Shown piece by piece: positions 18,841 to 28,225 of a stretch of 64,000 bases of DNA (positions within the stretch are counted from its first letter, which is position 1; every line of letters begins with the position of its first letter). The translations under genes and the position numbers were made by a program. The notes below the pieces were generated by a model. That model saw only the letters and a list, made by a program, of their open reading frames with translations. It was not told where the DNA came from and made no database searches. This stretch comes from Saprospiraceae bacterium (GTDB lineage Bacteria; Bacteroidota; Bacteroidia; Chitinophagales; Saprospiraceae), in NCBI GenBank assembly GCA_027486765.1, contig JAIXOO010000465.1, positions 1 to 64,000 of the forward strand, given 5' to 3'.

Positions 18841-19680
18841 TTACTTGTGCTTAGCAGCAAAAGTTTGAGCAATGCTGAAGCCGGCCTCATCGATCGCGTA
18901 GGTCATACTGTCGATACGAGTAGTAAAGAAGTTGTAGAAAATAATCGCAAAGGCTGAAGTACCGATACCCAAGGCAGTGTTGATCAAGGCTTCAGAGATA
19001 CCTGAAGACAGTGCAACTGCGTCAGGAGCACCTGCAGTCGCCAAAGCGGAGAAGGCCTTGATCATACCGATAACCGTACCCAACAGACCCAACAGCGTTG
19101 CGATCGAAGAGATGGTTGCCAGGATTACCAGGTTTCTTTCCAACATCGGCAATTCCAAAGAAGTAGCTTCTTCAATTTCTTTGGAGATGGCCAGAACTTT
19201 TTGGTCGCGATCCAACGCTTCTGATGTAGTCGCCATTTCTTGGTATTTCTCCAAACCAGCTTTAACTACATTGGCTACAGAACCTCTCTGCTTGTCGCAT
19301 TCAGCGATTGCACTTGAAACATTGTCACCAGAAAGGAAAGACTGTACCTTCCGTACAAAAGTAGGAATAGAGCCTTTGCCACTAGCAGCAGTGATGGTCA
19401 GGATGCGCTCAATGAACACAGCAATTACCAGCAAAAAGTTGGCCATCAGAACAGGTACCAGTGTTCCACCTTTGTACATCATACCAAGGTAGTTTCCTGG
19501 TTTTGGGTGACCTGCTGGGTTTCCATTCTCGAAGTTGTCAGGGTTACCCAACACAAATTGAAACAACAAGTAGGCCACAACCAACAAGATCGGGATAAGC
19601 AGATAAGCGAAAATGCGGCTGAATTGTCCAGACTCAGCTTTCTTAGCTGTATTAACAGCTGTTTTTGTCGATTTACTCAT
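18841..19680 (-). CDS. exbB: MotA/TolQ/ExbB proton channel protein
   Basis: A 279-residue ExbB-type channel subunit. An additional N-terminal membrane helix (residues about 24-44) precedes the three core helices (about 75-95, 165-190 and 215-240), as in many Bacteroidota ExbB proteins. The MotA_ExbB signature is seen in LATISSIATLLGLLGTVIGM and ALINTALGIGTSAFAIIFYN. It is the first gene of the operon exbB-exbD-exbD-tonB-small protein-pstS-like-TPR. The start at 19680 follows an AT-rich leader. Confidence 0.94.
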   Translation of the reverse strand: MSKSTKTAVNTAKKAESGQFSRIFAYLLIPILLVVAYLLFQFVLGNPDNFENGNPAGHPKPGNYLGMMYKGGTLVPVLMANFLLVIAVFIERILTITAASGKGSIPTFVRKVQSFLSGDNVSSAIAECDKQRGSVANVVKAGLEKYQEMATTSEALDRDQKVLAISKEIEEATSLELPMLERNLVILATISSIATLLGLLGTVIGMIKAFSALATAGAPDAVALSSGISEALINTALGIGTSAFAIIFYNFFTTRIDSMTYAIDEAGFSIAQTFAAKHK

Positions 19681-20035
19681 GGCTAATCAGGATTTTAGAA
19701 AAAAATTATGTTTTAGTTAACAAATGTTTTACCAATAGGAAACGTGGGAAGGAAGTGTTCGCAGCCGTGAAGATAAACAAAAGATAATTCTTTGCAAGTA
19801 TAAAATTTGCCGGAAAATATGGCTTTGCACAGCTTATGACAATAATAAAGAGGTGACAACGCAAACAAAAACACAACAAGTGGTATAATTTGATGGGTAA
19901 TGTTTTGATAGTGTTGAAAATACAATAAGAAAGGGGCAAAATGATCGCATTTTGCCCCTTTTTCAGTAGAATTTATTATTTGTAAAAAATACAAGATTTT
20001 TTATTTGGCTAGCGATCTTGCCTCTTTTGAGGCTG
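19681..20035. other. Intergenic region, nuoN to exbB
   Basis: 355 AT-rich bases between two genes on the minus strand. It holds the nuo operon terminator (19931-19963) and must hold the exbB promoter. A loose match (TATCTTTTG, one base too long for TANNTTTG) is seen near 19786-19794 on the minus strand. No gene is supported: the short reading frames here have no family features. Confidence 0.55.
19931..19963 (-). terminator. Terminator of the nuo operon
   Basis: A 13-bp perfect stem (AAGGGGCAAAATG at 19931-19943 with CATTTTGCCCCTT at 19948-19960) has a four-base loop. On the minus strand it is followed by TTTCTTATT. It lies about 75 bases past the nuoN stop. Confidence 0.82.
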
Positions 20036-21415
20036 CTACCAGCCGTTTAGTACCACATTGGGAAAAATGCCCAGCACCAACAGCACCAAGGTACAGATCA
20101 CCAAAACGGTTGAATAACCCAGTACGTATGGCACCGTAACCGGCCCCTCTTCAGCGTTTTGGAAGGCAGTACGCATGACCCTGAAGTAGTAAAAAATACC
20201 TATCGCCGAATTTAATGCCGCCAATACCACCAACCAGGCATAACCATTGTGCAGCGCTTCTACAAAAACGGCATATTTGCCAATAAATCCGGCCAGGGGC
20301 GGAATACCCGCGAGTGAAAGCATCGCCAGCACCAGACAAAAAGTAAGCAGGGGCTTACTCTGGTACAAACCTTTGAGTCCGTCAATTGATCCACTGCCTA
20401 AACTTTCTTTAACGGTCAGGTACACTGCGATGGTAATGACGTTGGCAATGGAATAAACCAACATGTAATACAGTACAGTAGAGGAGGAGTTGACCCCTAA
20501 TCCCACCAGTGCCAGCATCACATAACCTGCATTGGCGATACTCGAGAAAGCCAACAAACGTTTCAAGTTATTTTGGTTCAGAGCCATTAAGTTGCCTATC
20601 GTTATGGTTAAGGCAGACAATACGGCAAGCAAAGGAGTGAAACTGTCTCCAATGGGTGCAATAGCCTGGGTCAAAAAGCGCAAAAAACCTCCAAATGCAG
20701 CGGTTTTTGCTACTGTCGACATAAACACCATGATCACAGCTGGTGAACCCTGATAAACGTCGGGTGCCCAAAAGTGAAAAGGTGCCGCCGAAATTTTGAA
20801 AATAAAGGCAATCATGATCAGCATAACCCCCAATTTCACCAAAACAGGAGTTTCTGGTGTGCTGCTTAGGTAAGCACTGATGGCACCAAAATCAAAACTG
20901 CCGCTCATCCCGTAGATTAGCACCATGCCCAAGAGCAGGAAAACGGTGATGAAAGACCCCATCAGAAAGTACTTCAAACCCGCTTCGTTGGAAAGCAAGT
21001 TGTTCCGTTCGCTGGTCGCTAATATATATAATGGTATAGAGAGGATTTCCAAACCAACAAAAAACATCACCAGATTGTAACTGCCAACCATAATCATGCC
21101 CCCAACGACCGAAAACAGGAACAAGGCATAAATGTCGCCCAGGTGTTCGTGGTTGTCGCGGTAATACCGACGGCTCAGGATTAGAATGACCAAAGTTATG
21201 CCCATTAACACGGCTGAAAAATTGACGGCAAAGCTGTCAAATTTCAACATGCCAGAATAAACCGGAGCATCGTGCAGGTTCTGAGGTAAAAAATTGGACA
21301 CAAAGGCGGCCAGGGTAGCCACTAAAACAGCAGGCAGCGCCAGCTTTTTTAGTTTATATGCCCCAATAAACATGGACAAGATGCCCGCAAGTGAAAGTAT
21401 AATGATCGGATACAT
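20036..21415 (-). CDS. nuoN: NADH-quinone oxidoreductase subunit N
   Basis: A 459-residue polytopic membrane protein of the antiporter-like NuoL/M/N family, one of three proton-pumping subunits of complex I. Visible marks are the conserved Glu in LVMFFVGLEILSIPLYIL (helix 5), AAPFHFWAPDVYQGSP, and the Lys-bearing helix NNLKRLLAFSSIANAGYVML. It is the last gene of the 14-gene operon, 24 bases after nuoM, and precedes a strong terminator. Confidence 0.96.
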   Translation of the reverse strand: MYPIIILSLAGILSMFIGAYKLKKLALPAVLVATLAAFVSNFLPQNLHDAPVYSGMLKFDSFAVNFSAVLMGITLVILILSRRYYRDNHEHLGDIYALFLFSVVGGMIMVGSYNLVMFFVGLEILSIPLYILATSERNNLLSNEAGLKYFLMGSFITVFLLLGMVLIYGMSGSFDFGAISAYLSSTPETPVLVKLGVMLIMIAFIFKISAAPFHFWAPDVYQGSPAVIMVFMSTVAKTAAFGGFLRFLTQAIAPIGDSFTPLLAVLSALTITIGNLMALNQNNLKRLLAFSSIANAGYVMLALVGLGVNSSSTVLYYMLVYSIANVITIAVYLTVKESLGSGSIDGLKGLYQSKPLLTFCLVLAMLSLAGIPPLAGFIGKYAVFVEALHNGYAWLVVLAALNSAIGIFYYFRVMRTAFQNAEEGPVTVPYVLGYSTVLVICTLVLLVLGIFPNVVLNGW

Positions 21416-21439
21416 ACTTTATGATTAATGGGTCGTTGG

Positions 21440-22876
21440 TCAAAGGGATTGCAACAATTGTTCAATCGAGGGTTGTGCAATGCGAGTGATGAGGTCGGGG
21501 AACAAGCCCATCAGTACGATCGCGATGACAATGGGTACCAATACGGCTTTGTCCCAAATATCCAGATCAGGAAAAGCACTGACTTTGGTTTCACCCAACA
21601 TCACGCCCTGATAAGATTTGAACATGTATACTGCACCCAGGATAACCCCCGAACCAGCCACCAAACTCCAGACCCAATTCTGTTTGAACAAGGAAGAAAG
21701 CAGCATAAATTCACCAGGGAAGCCATTGGTCAGTGGCAAAGCTACACTGCCGAGCAACACTACAAAATAAGTGGTTGCAAACCAGGGTGCAATGTTTCGA
21801 ATTCCTCCTAACTGTGCAATCTCATTGGTTTGGGTACGCTCCATCAGGATGGCACAAATATAGAACAAACCGATTGCGTTCACACCGTGGGCAAACATCT
21901 GCAACATGGAGCCCGTCAAACCTTCGGTGCTTGCCGTCAAAATCCCCGCAGCAATCAAACCGACGTGAGCAATGGATGAATAGGCGAACAAACGTTTGAG
22001 GTCTTTTTGTTGAATGGCGATAACGCTGGCGTAGGCAATACCAATGACCATCAACCAAATCATCCAGGGGCCGTGTTCTTGTAAAGCATTGGGTGCAACA
22101 GGCAATACCCAGCGGATCATACTGTACAAACCCATTTTGAGCATGATGCCCGAAAGCAACATTGTACCCGCTGTTGGAGCTTGTGTATAGGTATCTGGCT
22201 GCCAGGTATGGAACGGGAAAACCGGTATTTTGATAGCGTAAGCGAGCATAAATGAAAGCAGCACAAAAGTTTCTGCTTCAGGACTCAGGCTTACTTTATA
22301 AACATTACTGATGTCGAAGGAAGCTGGGCTCCATTGTTGGCTTAGGAAAATAATGGCCACCAGCATCAACAAACTACCTACCAGGGTGTAGATGAAAAAC
22401 TTCATGGCTGTTTTGCGGTGTTGGCCTGAGCCCCACAACAAAACCAGGAAGTAAGCTGGAATGAGTGCCAATTCCCAGAAAATATAGTACAAGAACAAAT
22501 CCTGGGCAACAAAAACCCCGGTCATCGCTCCTTGCATGATCAGCATCAGACCGTAAAACAGTCCTCGATTGGCAATGTCATGTTTGACGGTAGAGAGGAA
22601 AATCAGTGGTGACAACAGGTTGGTCAACAAAAGCATCACCATACTAATGCCGTCGGCACCTACGTGGTAACCAATCCCCAGCATGGGCAACCATTCGCTT
22701 TGGGCTTCAAATTGAACTCCTCCAGTTGGTACAAAACTCGAAGCCATGTAAACGCTCAGGGCCGCAGCAACCAGGGAAAGCAATAGTGCTTGCCAGCGGG
22801 TGCTGTTGGTTCCCGGAATTAAGGTGAGGAGAAAACCTCCCAGAATGGGTATAAAGAGTAAAAGTGTAGTCAGCAT
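21440..22876 (-). CDS. nuoM: NADH-quinone oxidoreductase subunit M
   Basis: A 478-residue antiporter-like subunit of complex I with about 14 membrane helices. The key proton-path Glu lies in YIFWELALIPAYFLVLLWG. HTWQPDTYTQAPTAGTMLLSG and KDLKRLFAYSSIAHVGLIAAG are classical NuoM segments. The gene lies 11 bases after nuoL and 24 before nuoN. Confidence 0.96.
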   Translation of the reverse strand: MLTTLLLFIPILGGFLLTLIPGTNSTRWQALLLSLVAAALSVYMASSFVPTGGVQFEAQSEWLPMLGIGYHVGADGISMVMLLLTNLLSPLIFLSTVKHDIANRGLFYGLMLIMQGAMTGVFVAQDLFLYYIFWELALIPAYFLVLLWGSGQHRKTAMKFFIYTLVGSLLMLVAIIFLSQQWSPASFDISNVYKVSLSPEAETFVLLSFMLAYAIKIPVFPFHTWQPDTYTQAPTAGTMLLSGIMLKMGLYSMIRWVLPVAPNALQEHGPWMIWLMVIGIAYASVIAIQQKDLKRLFAYSSIAHVGLIAAGILTASTEGLTGSMLQMFAHGVNAIGLFYICAILMERTQTNEIAQLGGIRNIAPWFATTYFVVLLGSVALPLTNGFPGEFMLLSSLFKQNWVWSLVAGSGVILGAVYMFKSYQGVMLGETKVSAFPDLDIWDKAVLVPIVIAIVLMGLFPDLITRIAQPSIEQLLQSL

Positions 22877-22887
22877 GAGCGTTTTCG

Positions 22888-24807
22888 TTAAAACAGGATT
22901 TGTAATGCCAACAAGAGTATAATGCCCAGGGCAAAGACGAAGAGGTACAAACCTACCGCGCCTTGTTGGATGTTTTTTAATAAGGCACCTGTATTCGTGA
23001 TGGATTGACCTACTCCATTGATGATCCCGTCGAGAATTTTAGGGTCTACAACGCGGCCAAACCACTCTGACAAAAATTGAATAGGTTTTATAAACAGGGC
23101 CTGGTACAATTCGTCCACAAAATATTTGTGGCTGAGTACCCGACCAAAACCTTGTTCAGCTTCATCTTCGACTGGGACGGTATTTTTACCCACATAAATG
23201 GAATAGGCGAGGGCAATTACCGCTACCACGAGGGCAACTACAATCCCCATCAACACCCATTCGGTACTCGCAGAAATGGCATGATGGTGTTCGTGACCTT
23301 CCTCCATACCCAACACTCCAGCCAGCGTGTGTTGCAACCAGTCGCCACCACCCATCAGGGCGGGCCAGTTGAGGAAACCACCGATCACCGAAAGCACAGC
23401 TAGTACGCCCAATGGAGCCGTCATCGAAATCGGTGACTCATGAGCATGGTGCAACGTATCGTGCTCCACCCGACTCTGGCCAAAAAAGACCAAAAAGAAC
23501 ATGCGGAACATATAAAATACCGTCAGCAAGGAGGCAATTACACCTGCTGCAAACAGCAATGGACTTTTTTCGTAAGCGGCTAGCAGGATTTGATCTTTGG
23601 AAACAAAACCAGCGAAAGGTGGAATACCTGCAATGGCCAGGGTACCAACCAAAAATACGATAAAGGTAATGGGCAGCACCTTGCGCAAGGCCCCCATTTT
23701 GCGGATGTCTTGCTCGCCACCCAGGCCGTGGATCACACTACCCGCACCCAGGAACAACAAGGCTTTGAAAAAAGCATGTGTCACCAGGTGGAAAAAAGCA
23801 GCAACGTAAGCGCCCAATCCAAGTGCAAAAAACATCAAACCCAATTGAGATACGGTGGAGTAGGCGAGGACCTTCTTGATGTCGTTTTGTTTCAAACCAA
23901 TCGTAGCTGCAAAAATCGAGGTAGCCAAGCCCACCACCGTCAGCACTTGCATGCTAATGGGGCTCAGGTCAAACAACACGTGGCTGCGGATGGTGAGGTA
24001 AATACCCGCAGTAACCATCGTAGCCGCGTGGATCAGGGCCGATACCGGAGTAGGACCAGCCATCGCGTCGGGCAACCAGGTGTACAGTGGAATTTGAGCA
24101 CTTTTACCCGCTGCGCCCACTATGAATAGCAGGGTGATGGTCGTTAGTGTACTCACAGGTACCTGGCTCAAGGTTTCGGCATTAAAAACACCGTCGTAGT
24201 TCAAGGTGCCGAAATTGACCAGAATCAGGAACAAACCCAGCAAAAAGCCGAGGTCGCCGATCCGGTTCATCACGAAGGCTTTTTTGGCTGCTTCGTTGTA
24301 TTCATCTACTTTGAACCAGAAGCCAATCAACAGGTAAGAGCAGAGCCCCACACCCTCCCAACCTGCAAAAAGCAGGAGGTAGTTGTTGCTCATTACCAAA
24401 ATGAGCATAAAAAACACGAACAAGTTGAGGTAGGCAAAAAAGTAATTGTGCCGCTCATCATCGTGCATGTAACCAGTAGAATAAATATGAATCAATGATC
24501 CCACCCCGCTGATCACCAACATCATGATCAAGGAAAGAGGATCGACTAAAAAGCCAAAATCAACGGACCAGGTACCACTCGATACCCAAGTGAACAAGTT
24601 TTGTTCCAAAGCGCCATTGCTAAAAACTGCTCCCATCAATCCCAGGGATAGAACAAAGGAAGCCAAAACACTTGCGCAACCGATCATTCCAGCCACTCCT
24701 TTGGGGAGCTGTTTTGCTCCTAAACCCAAGACGAAAAAGCCGAGGAGCGGAAGTACGGGAATGAGCCAAATTAGGTTTTCCATAAAAAAAGTTGAGGAGT
24801 TAAGCAC
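22888..24807 (-). CDS. nuoL: NADH-quinone oxidoreductase subunit L
   Basis: A 639-residue subunit, the largest antiporter-like component, including the long lateral helix and final transmembrane helix at the C-terminus. Conserved parts are LLFAGWEGVGLCSYLLIGFW (proton-path Glu), NRIGDLGFLLG, TWLPDAMAGPTPVSALIHAAT, and NDIKKVLAYSTVSQLGLMFF. It has a His-rich loop (GHEHHHAISAS) near residue 500, as seen in some homologues. The gap from nuoK to nuoL (58 bases) is filled by a palindrome. Confidence 0.96.
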   Translation of the reverse strand: MLNSSTFFMENLIWLIPVLPLLGFFVLGLGAKQLPKGVAGMIGCASVLASFVLSLGLMGAVFSNGALEQNLFTWVSSGTWSVDFGFLVDPLSLIMMLVISGVGSLIHIYSTGYMHDDERHNYFFAYLNLFVFFMLILVMSNNYLLLFAGWEGVGLCSYLLIGFWFKVDEYNEAAKKAFVMNRIGDLGFLLGLFLILVNFGTLNYDGVFNAETLSQVPVSTLTTITLLFIVGAAGKSAQIPLYTWLPDAMAGPTPVSALIHAATMVTAGIYLTIRSHVLFDLSPISMQVLTVVGLATSIFAATIGLKQNDIKKVLAYSTVSQLGLMFFALGLGAYVAAFFHLVTHAFFKALLFLGAGSVIHGLGGEQDIRKMGALRKVLPITFIVFLVGTLAIAGIPPFAGFVSKDQILLAAYEKSPLLFAAGVIASLLTVFYMFRMFFLVFFGQSRVEHDTLHHAHESPISMTAPLGVLAVLSVIGGFLNWPALMGGGDWLQHTLAGVLGMEEGHEHHHAISASTEWVLMGIVVALVVAVIALAYSIYVGKNTVPVEDEAEQGFGRVLSHKYFVDELYQALFIKPIQFLSEWFGRVVDPKILDGIINGVGQSITNTGALLKNIQQGAVGLYLFVFALGIILLLALQILF

Positions 24808-24862
24808 TTGAACACCCGGTCACTGAGCGAAGCCGAAGTGCCGGGTGTGCAAGCGCTCAACT
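24790..24862. repeat. Palindrome in the nuoK-nuoL gap
   Basis: A long imperfect hairpin. The core arms are ACACCCGG.CACT (24812-24824) and AGTG.CGGGTGT (24837-24848) with one mismatch, around a loop of GAGCGAAGCCGA. Outer short pairs are CTTG/CAAG and GTTGAG/CTCAAC. The central part resembles the CACTGAGCGAAGCCGAAGTG-type dispersed repeats known from many bacterial genomes; that resemblance is from memory and not checked. It reaches into the first codons of nuoL. Confidence 0.7.
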
Positions 24863-24865
24863 TAT

Positions 24866-25189
24866 TTACCATTTTAACTGCTTCAAAGCATTGATGTCTA
24901 CCGATTTTACATTGCGGTAAATCATCATCAAGATCGCCAGGCCGAGTGCAACTTCCGCTGCGGCAACGACCATTACAAAAAACACAAACACTTGCCCACT
25001 GGGATCGCCCCGGTGAGCCGAGAAGGCCACTGCCAACAAATTGACTGCATTGAGCATCAATTCAATGGACATGAACACCACAATCATGTTGCGGCGACGC
25101 AACACCCCCACCATCCCAATGCAAAAAAGAATCAGGCTCAGGATTATAAACTGTTCGAGTGGAACAGTATCGAATATACTTTTTTCCAT
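24866..25189 (-). CDS. nuoK: NADH-quinone oxidoreductase subunit K
   Basis: A 107-residue, three-helix membrane subunit. It keeps the two conserved membrane Glu residues, in FMSIELMLNAVNLLAVAF and VVAAAEVALGLAI. These carry protons between the quinone site and the antiporter subunits. It follows nuoJ by two bases. Confidence 0.96.
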   Translation of the reverse strand: MEKSIFDTVPLEQFIILSLILFCIGMVGVLRRRNMIVVFMSIELMLNAVNLLAVAFSAHRGDPSGQVFVFFVMVVAAAEVALGLAILMMIYRNVKSVDINALKQLKW

Positions 25190-25191
25190 AA

Positions 25192-25686
25192 CTATTCTTC
25201 TTTTTTGGTCAGTACAATTACCCCAACCATTGTAGCGATGAGTAGCACCGAGGTCAGTTCAAAGGGTAACAAATATTCGTTGAAGAGCATTTTGCCCAGT
25301 ACTTTGACCGTACCATTTTCAGTAGAATTGACGCCTCTGGCCGGGAGGGTAGTCAGATAAGTGCCATAACCCAGAATGCCGGCCATGCCTACTCCAACCA
25401 AAACCGCTATCCATTTGATGTTGACATTGCTGCGAATGATCGTATTCACGGAATTCAAATTGAGCATCATCACCACAAAAAGGAAAAGTACCATGATGGC
25501 CCCAGCATACACAATGATGTGCACGACCGCTACAAATTCAGCCTTGAGCTGTAGGTAAAGACCCGCCATGGCAAAAAAAGTAACCACCAATGCCAATACA
25601 CTGTACATGGCATTGCGGAAAAAGATAGTAGCCAATGCACCAACGATTGCGATGAGGGCGAGTCCGTAAAAAATAGCCTGATCCAT
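25192..25686 (-). CDS. nuoJ: NADH-quinone oxidoreductase subunit J
   Basis: A 164-residue membrane subunit with five helices. Family features are the Tyr/Gly-rich third helix (VVHIIVYAGAIMVLFLFVVM) that contains the pi-bulge region, followed by MLNLNS. It follows nuoI by five bases. Confidence 0.95.
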   Translation of the reverse strand: MDQAIFYGLALIAIVGALATIFFRNAMYSVLALVVTFFAMAGLYLQLKAEFVAVVHIIVYAGAIMVLFLFVVMMLNLNSVNTIIRSNVNIKWIAVLVGVGMAGILGYGTYLTTLPARGVNSTENGTVKVLGKMLFNEYLLPFELTSVLLIATMVGVIVLTKKEE

Positions 25687-25691
25687 GTGCT

Positions 25692-26222
25692 TTATTTGTC
25701 CTTTTTGCGTTTGCTAATGTCGATGCGGCCTTCCAGGGCAACCTTTTCTACCAGGTCTTCTTTGTGGAAGATAAAATCGGAGCGCTCGTAATTCGAAGTC
25801 ACAATCCGATCGGTAAGGTAAATGGCATCTTTAGGGCAAGCTTCTTCGCACAAACCACAAAAGATACAGCGCAGCATATTGATGTCGTATTCCACCGCGT
25901 ATTTTTCTTCGCGGTAGAGGTGTTCTTCTCCTTTTTGGCGCTCACCAGCCACAATGGTGATGGCTTCGGCTGGGCAAGCTACTGCACAAAGTCCGCAGGC
26001 GGTGCAGTTTTCGCGCCCTTCAGCATCCCGTTTGAGTACGTGTTGGCCCCGGAAAACGTCGCTGTGTTCGCGGACTTGTTCGGGATATTGAACCGTAGCA
26101 CCTTTTTTCAACATGTGCGAAAACGTTACCCGTAAGCCACCAACGATGGCTGGCAGGTACATGCGTTCGCTGAAGGTCATTTCCTTGTTCGAAACTTGTT
26201 TGGAGCGATTGGTCAATTGCAT
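25692..26222 (-). CDS. nuoI: NADH-quinone oxidoreductase subunit I
   Basis: A 176-residue hydrophilic subunit with two [4Fe-4S] clusters, N6a and N6b. The first motif is C73-x2-C76-x2-C79-x3-C83 and the second C119-x2-C122-x2-C125-x3-C129. These clusters pass electrons from the peripheral arm to cluster N2 in NuoB. It lies 15 bases after nuoH. Confidence 0.96.
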   Translation of the reverse strand: MQLTNRSKQVSNKEMTFSERMYLPAIVGGLRVTFSHMLKKGATVQYPEQVREHSDVFRGQHVLKRDAEGRENCTACGLCAVACPAEAITIVAGERQKGEEHLYREEKYAVEYDINMLRCIFCGLCEEACPKDAIYLTDRIVTSNYERSDFIFHKEDLVEKVALEGRIDISKRKKDK

Positions 26223-26237
26223 GTTTACCCGTTTTGC

Positions 26238-27257
26238 TTAGATGAAACTAAAAATAGCGCCATAAACGACCACCAAAATGATGGCCAGGGGCATCAGTAC
26301 CTGCCAACCCAAATGCATGAGTTGATCGTAGCGAAAACGTGGAATCGTCCAACGAATCCACATGAAAAAGAAAATGAAGAAAATGATTTTGGCAAAAAGC
26401 ACCGCCACACCGATCAGCACGGCCACACCTGCGGGCAACAAACTCATGCCCGGGAAGTGGTAACCGCCAAAAAACAGGGTTGAAATCACTGCGGAGGACG
26501 CAAACATGTTGACGTATTCTGAAAACAGGAAGAAACCCAATTTCATACTGGTGTATTCAGTGTGATAACCACCAACCAATTCTGTTTCACATTCTGGAAG
26601 GTCAAAGGGCGTCCGATTGGTTTCCGCAAAAGCACAGATCAGGAAGATCAAAAAACCAAGAGGATATTTAAAGATATTCCAAACTTCATGTTGAGATTCA
26701 ACAATGGCGCTCATTTGTAAAGATTCACTGCCCAGGATAATCGGAATGATGGACAAACCCATCGCCAATTCATAACTGATCATTTGGGAGGAAGCCCGTA
26801 CAGCACCCAACAAGGAATACTTATTATTCGAAGACCAACCACCGATCAGAATTCCGTAGACACCCAGGGAAAGTACGCCAAAAATGTAAAGGATCCCCAC
26901 ATTGATGTCCGCAATTTGAAGTGCATATTTTTGGCCCCCGATTTCGAAAAACTTGGGACTCCATGGAATCACCGCGCTGGTCATCAAGGCCGTTAGCATC
27001 GCAATACTAGGGCCGAGGATAAACAAAATGCGGTTGGAACCCGTTGGGCGGTGTTCTTCCTTAAAGATCATTTTGACCCCATCGGCAATGGGCTGCAACA
27101 AGCCCAGTGGACCCGCCCGGTTTGGACCAATCCGGTCTTGCATGAATGCCGCAACTTTGCGCTCAAAATAAGTGCTGTAAGCAGCAATGCCCAGGGTGAT
27201 CACAAATAGGATCGCGGCTAGAGCTAGCTTGAAAGTAATTACGGATGCTAGTATCAT
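26238..27257 (-). CDS. nuoH: NADH-quinone oxidoreductase subunit H
   Basis: A 339-residue membrane subunit that forms the quinone chamber with NuoB and NuoD. Characteristic parts are YFERKVAAFMQDRIGPNRAG, GWSSNNKYSLLGAVRASSQM, FAETNRTPFDLPECETELVG and WIRWTIPRFRYDQLMHLGW. Its start overlaps the nuoG end by four bases (ATGA), which suggests coupled translation. Confidence 0.97.
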   Translation of the reverse strand: MILASVITFKLALAAILFVITLGIAAYSTYFERKVAAFMQDRIGPNRAGPLGLLQPIADGVKMIFKEEHRPTGSNRILFILGPSIAMLTALMTSAVIPWSPKFFEIGGQKYALQIADINVGILYIFGVLSLGVYGILIGGWSSNNKYSLLGAVRASSQMISYELAMGLSIIPIILGSESLQMSAIVESQHEVWNIFKYPLGFLIFLICAFAETNRTPFDLPECETELVGGYHTEYTSMKLGFFLFSEYVNMFASSAVISTLFFGGYHFPGMSLLPAGVAVLIGVAVLFAKIIFFIFFFMWIRWTIPRFRYDQLMHLGWQVLMPLAIILVVVYGAIFSFI

Positions 27258-28204
27258 TGCGCTGCTTCAATTTGAGGATGAACAACATCCAATTCGTAAG
27301 GCAAATGATTTTGGGCAATGACCGAATGGGTATCAATTCGGCGTGGGCCTTCAATCACCCAATCTGATTTTTGCTTGGTTTCAAAGCGGCAGGTATTGCA
27401 GATGAACTCATCGACTTCGCCATAATTGTCTTTTCTCCCAGTAACCCTCAAAACTTCTTCACCCTGGAACCACAAGGTCACTTTACCACTGCACTTGTCA
27501 CAATTGCGATGTGCATTCATCGGTTTGGTGAACCATACCCGGCTTTTGAAGCGGAAGGTTTTATCGGTCAATGCCCCCACTGGACAAACGTCAATGACGT
27601 TGCCAGAGAAGTCGTTGTCAATCACGTTTTGGATGTATGTGCTGATTTCGGCAGCATCTCCACGGTTGATGATCCCATGGCGACGTTCATTGGTCAATTG
27701 ATCAGCAACGTATACACAGCGGTAGCACAAGATGCAACGGGTCATGTGCAACTGAATATAGGGGCCAATGTCAATTTTATCGAAAGTTCGGCGGCCAAAA
27801 TCATACCGGGTAGTAGCTGCACCATGCTCATAGGAGAGGTCCTGCAAGTGGCACTCGCCCGCCTGGTCACAAACCGGACAATCCAAAGGGTGGTTGATTA
27901 ACAATAGTTCTACAACGCCCTTACGTGCCTCGATGACTTCGGGAGAAGTGACGTTTTCTACCACCATCCCATCTGCAATTTGGGTGCAGCAGGAGGCGAC
28001 CAGTTTGGGCATCCCCCGTGGGTTTTGTTCCGAGGATTTGGTCACTTTTACCAAACAGACCCGGCACTTGCCCCCACTGCCTTTCAGCTTGGAATAGTAG
28101 CACATGGCCGGTGGCACGTTTTCTCCAATCATCCTGGCTGCATTCAGGATGGTGGTACCGGGTGCTACGTCGATGGTAATGTTGTCGATGGTTACCTTTG
28201 GCAT
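27254..28204 (-). CDS. nuoG: Short NuoG: 2Fe-2S/4Fe-4S subunit of complex I
   Basis: A 316-residue NuoG, far shorter than the roughly 800-900 residues of Escherichia coli or Thermus NuoG. It keeps the N-terminal [2Fe-2S] domain (Cys 35, 47, 50 and 72 or 73), the His/Cys-ligated cluster (His 105, Cys 109, 112, 118) and the next [4Fe-4S] set (Cys 157, 160, 163, 207). It ends soon after a further Cys group (235, 238, 269, 272), so the molybdopterin-oxidoreductase-like domain is missing. Short NuoG proteins are, to my knowledge, usual in Bacteroidota; the reading frame ends cleanly and nuoH begins at once, so this is not a frameshift. The last Cys group has CxxC...CxxC spacing rather than CxxCxxxC. 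Confidence 0.93.
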   Translation of the reverse strand: MPKVTIDNITIDVAPGTTILNAARMIGENVPPAMCYYSKLKGSGGKCRVCLVKVTKSSEQNPRGMPKLVASCCTQIADGMVVENVTSPEVIEARKGVVELLLINHPLDCPVCDQAGECHLQDLSYEHGAATTRYDFGRRTFDKIDIGPYIQLHMTRCILCYRCVYVADQLTNERRHGIINRGDAAEISTYIQNVIDNDFSGNVIDVCPVGALTDKTFRFKSRVWFTKPMNAHRNCDKCSGKVTLWFQGEEVLRVTGRKDNYGEVDEFICNTCRFETKQKSDWVIEGPRRIDTHSVIAQNHLPYELDVVHPQIEAAQ

Positions 28205-28225
28205 CGTTTTTCGTCGTATCTCCTA

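Noticed and set aside
19713-19994. Small genes in the nuoN-exbB gap
   Set aside because: The overlapping frames here cover the terminator stem, have no start context or family features and are in AT-rich DNA.
27254-28204. NuoG as a broken gene
   Set aside because: The frame ends cleanly with a four-base overlap to nuoH, all N-terminal cluster ligands are present, and short NuoG is usual in this phylum.
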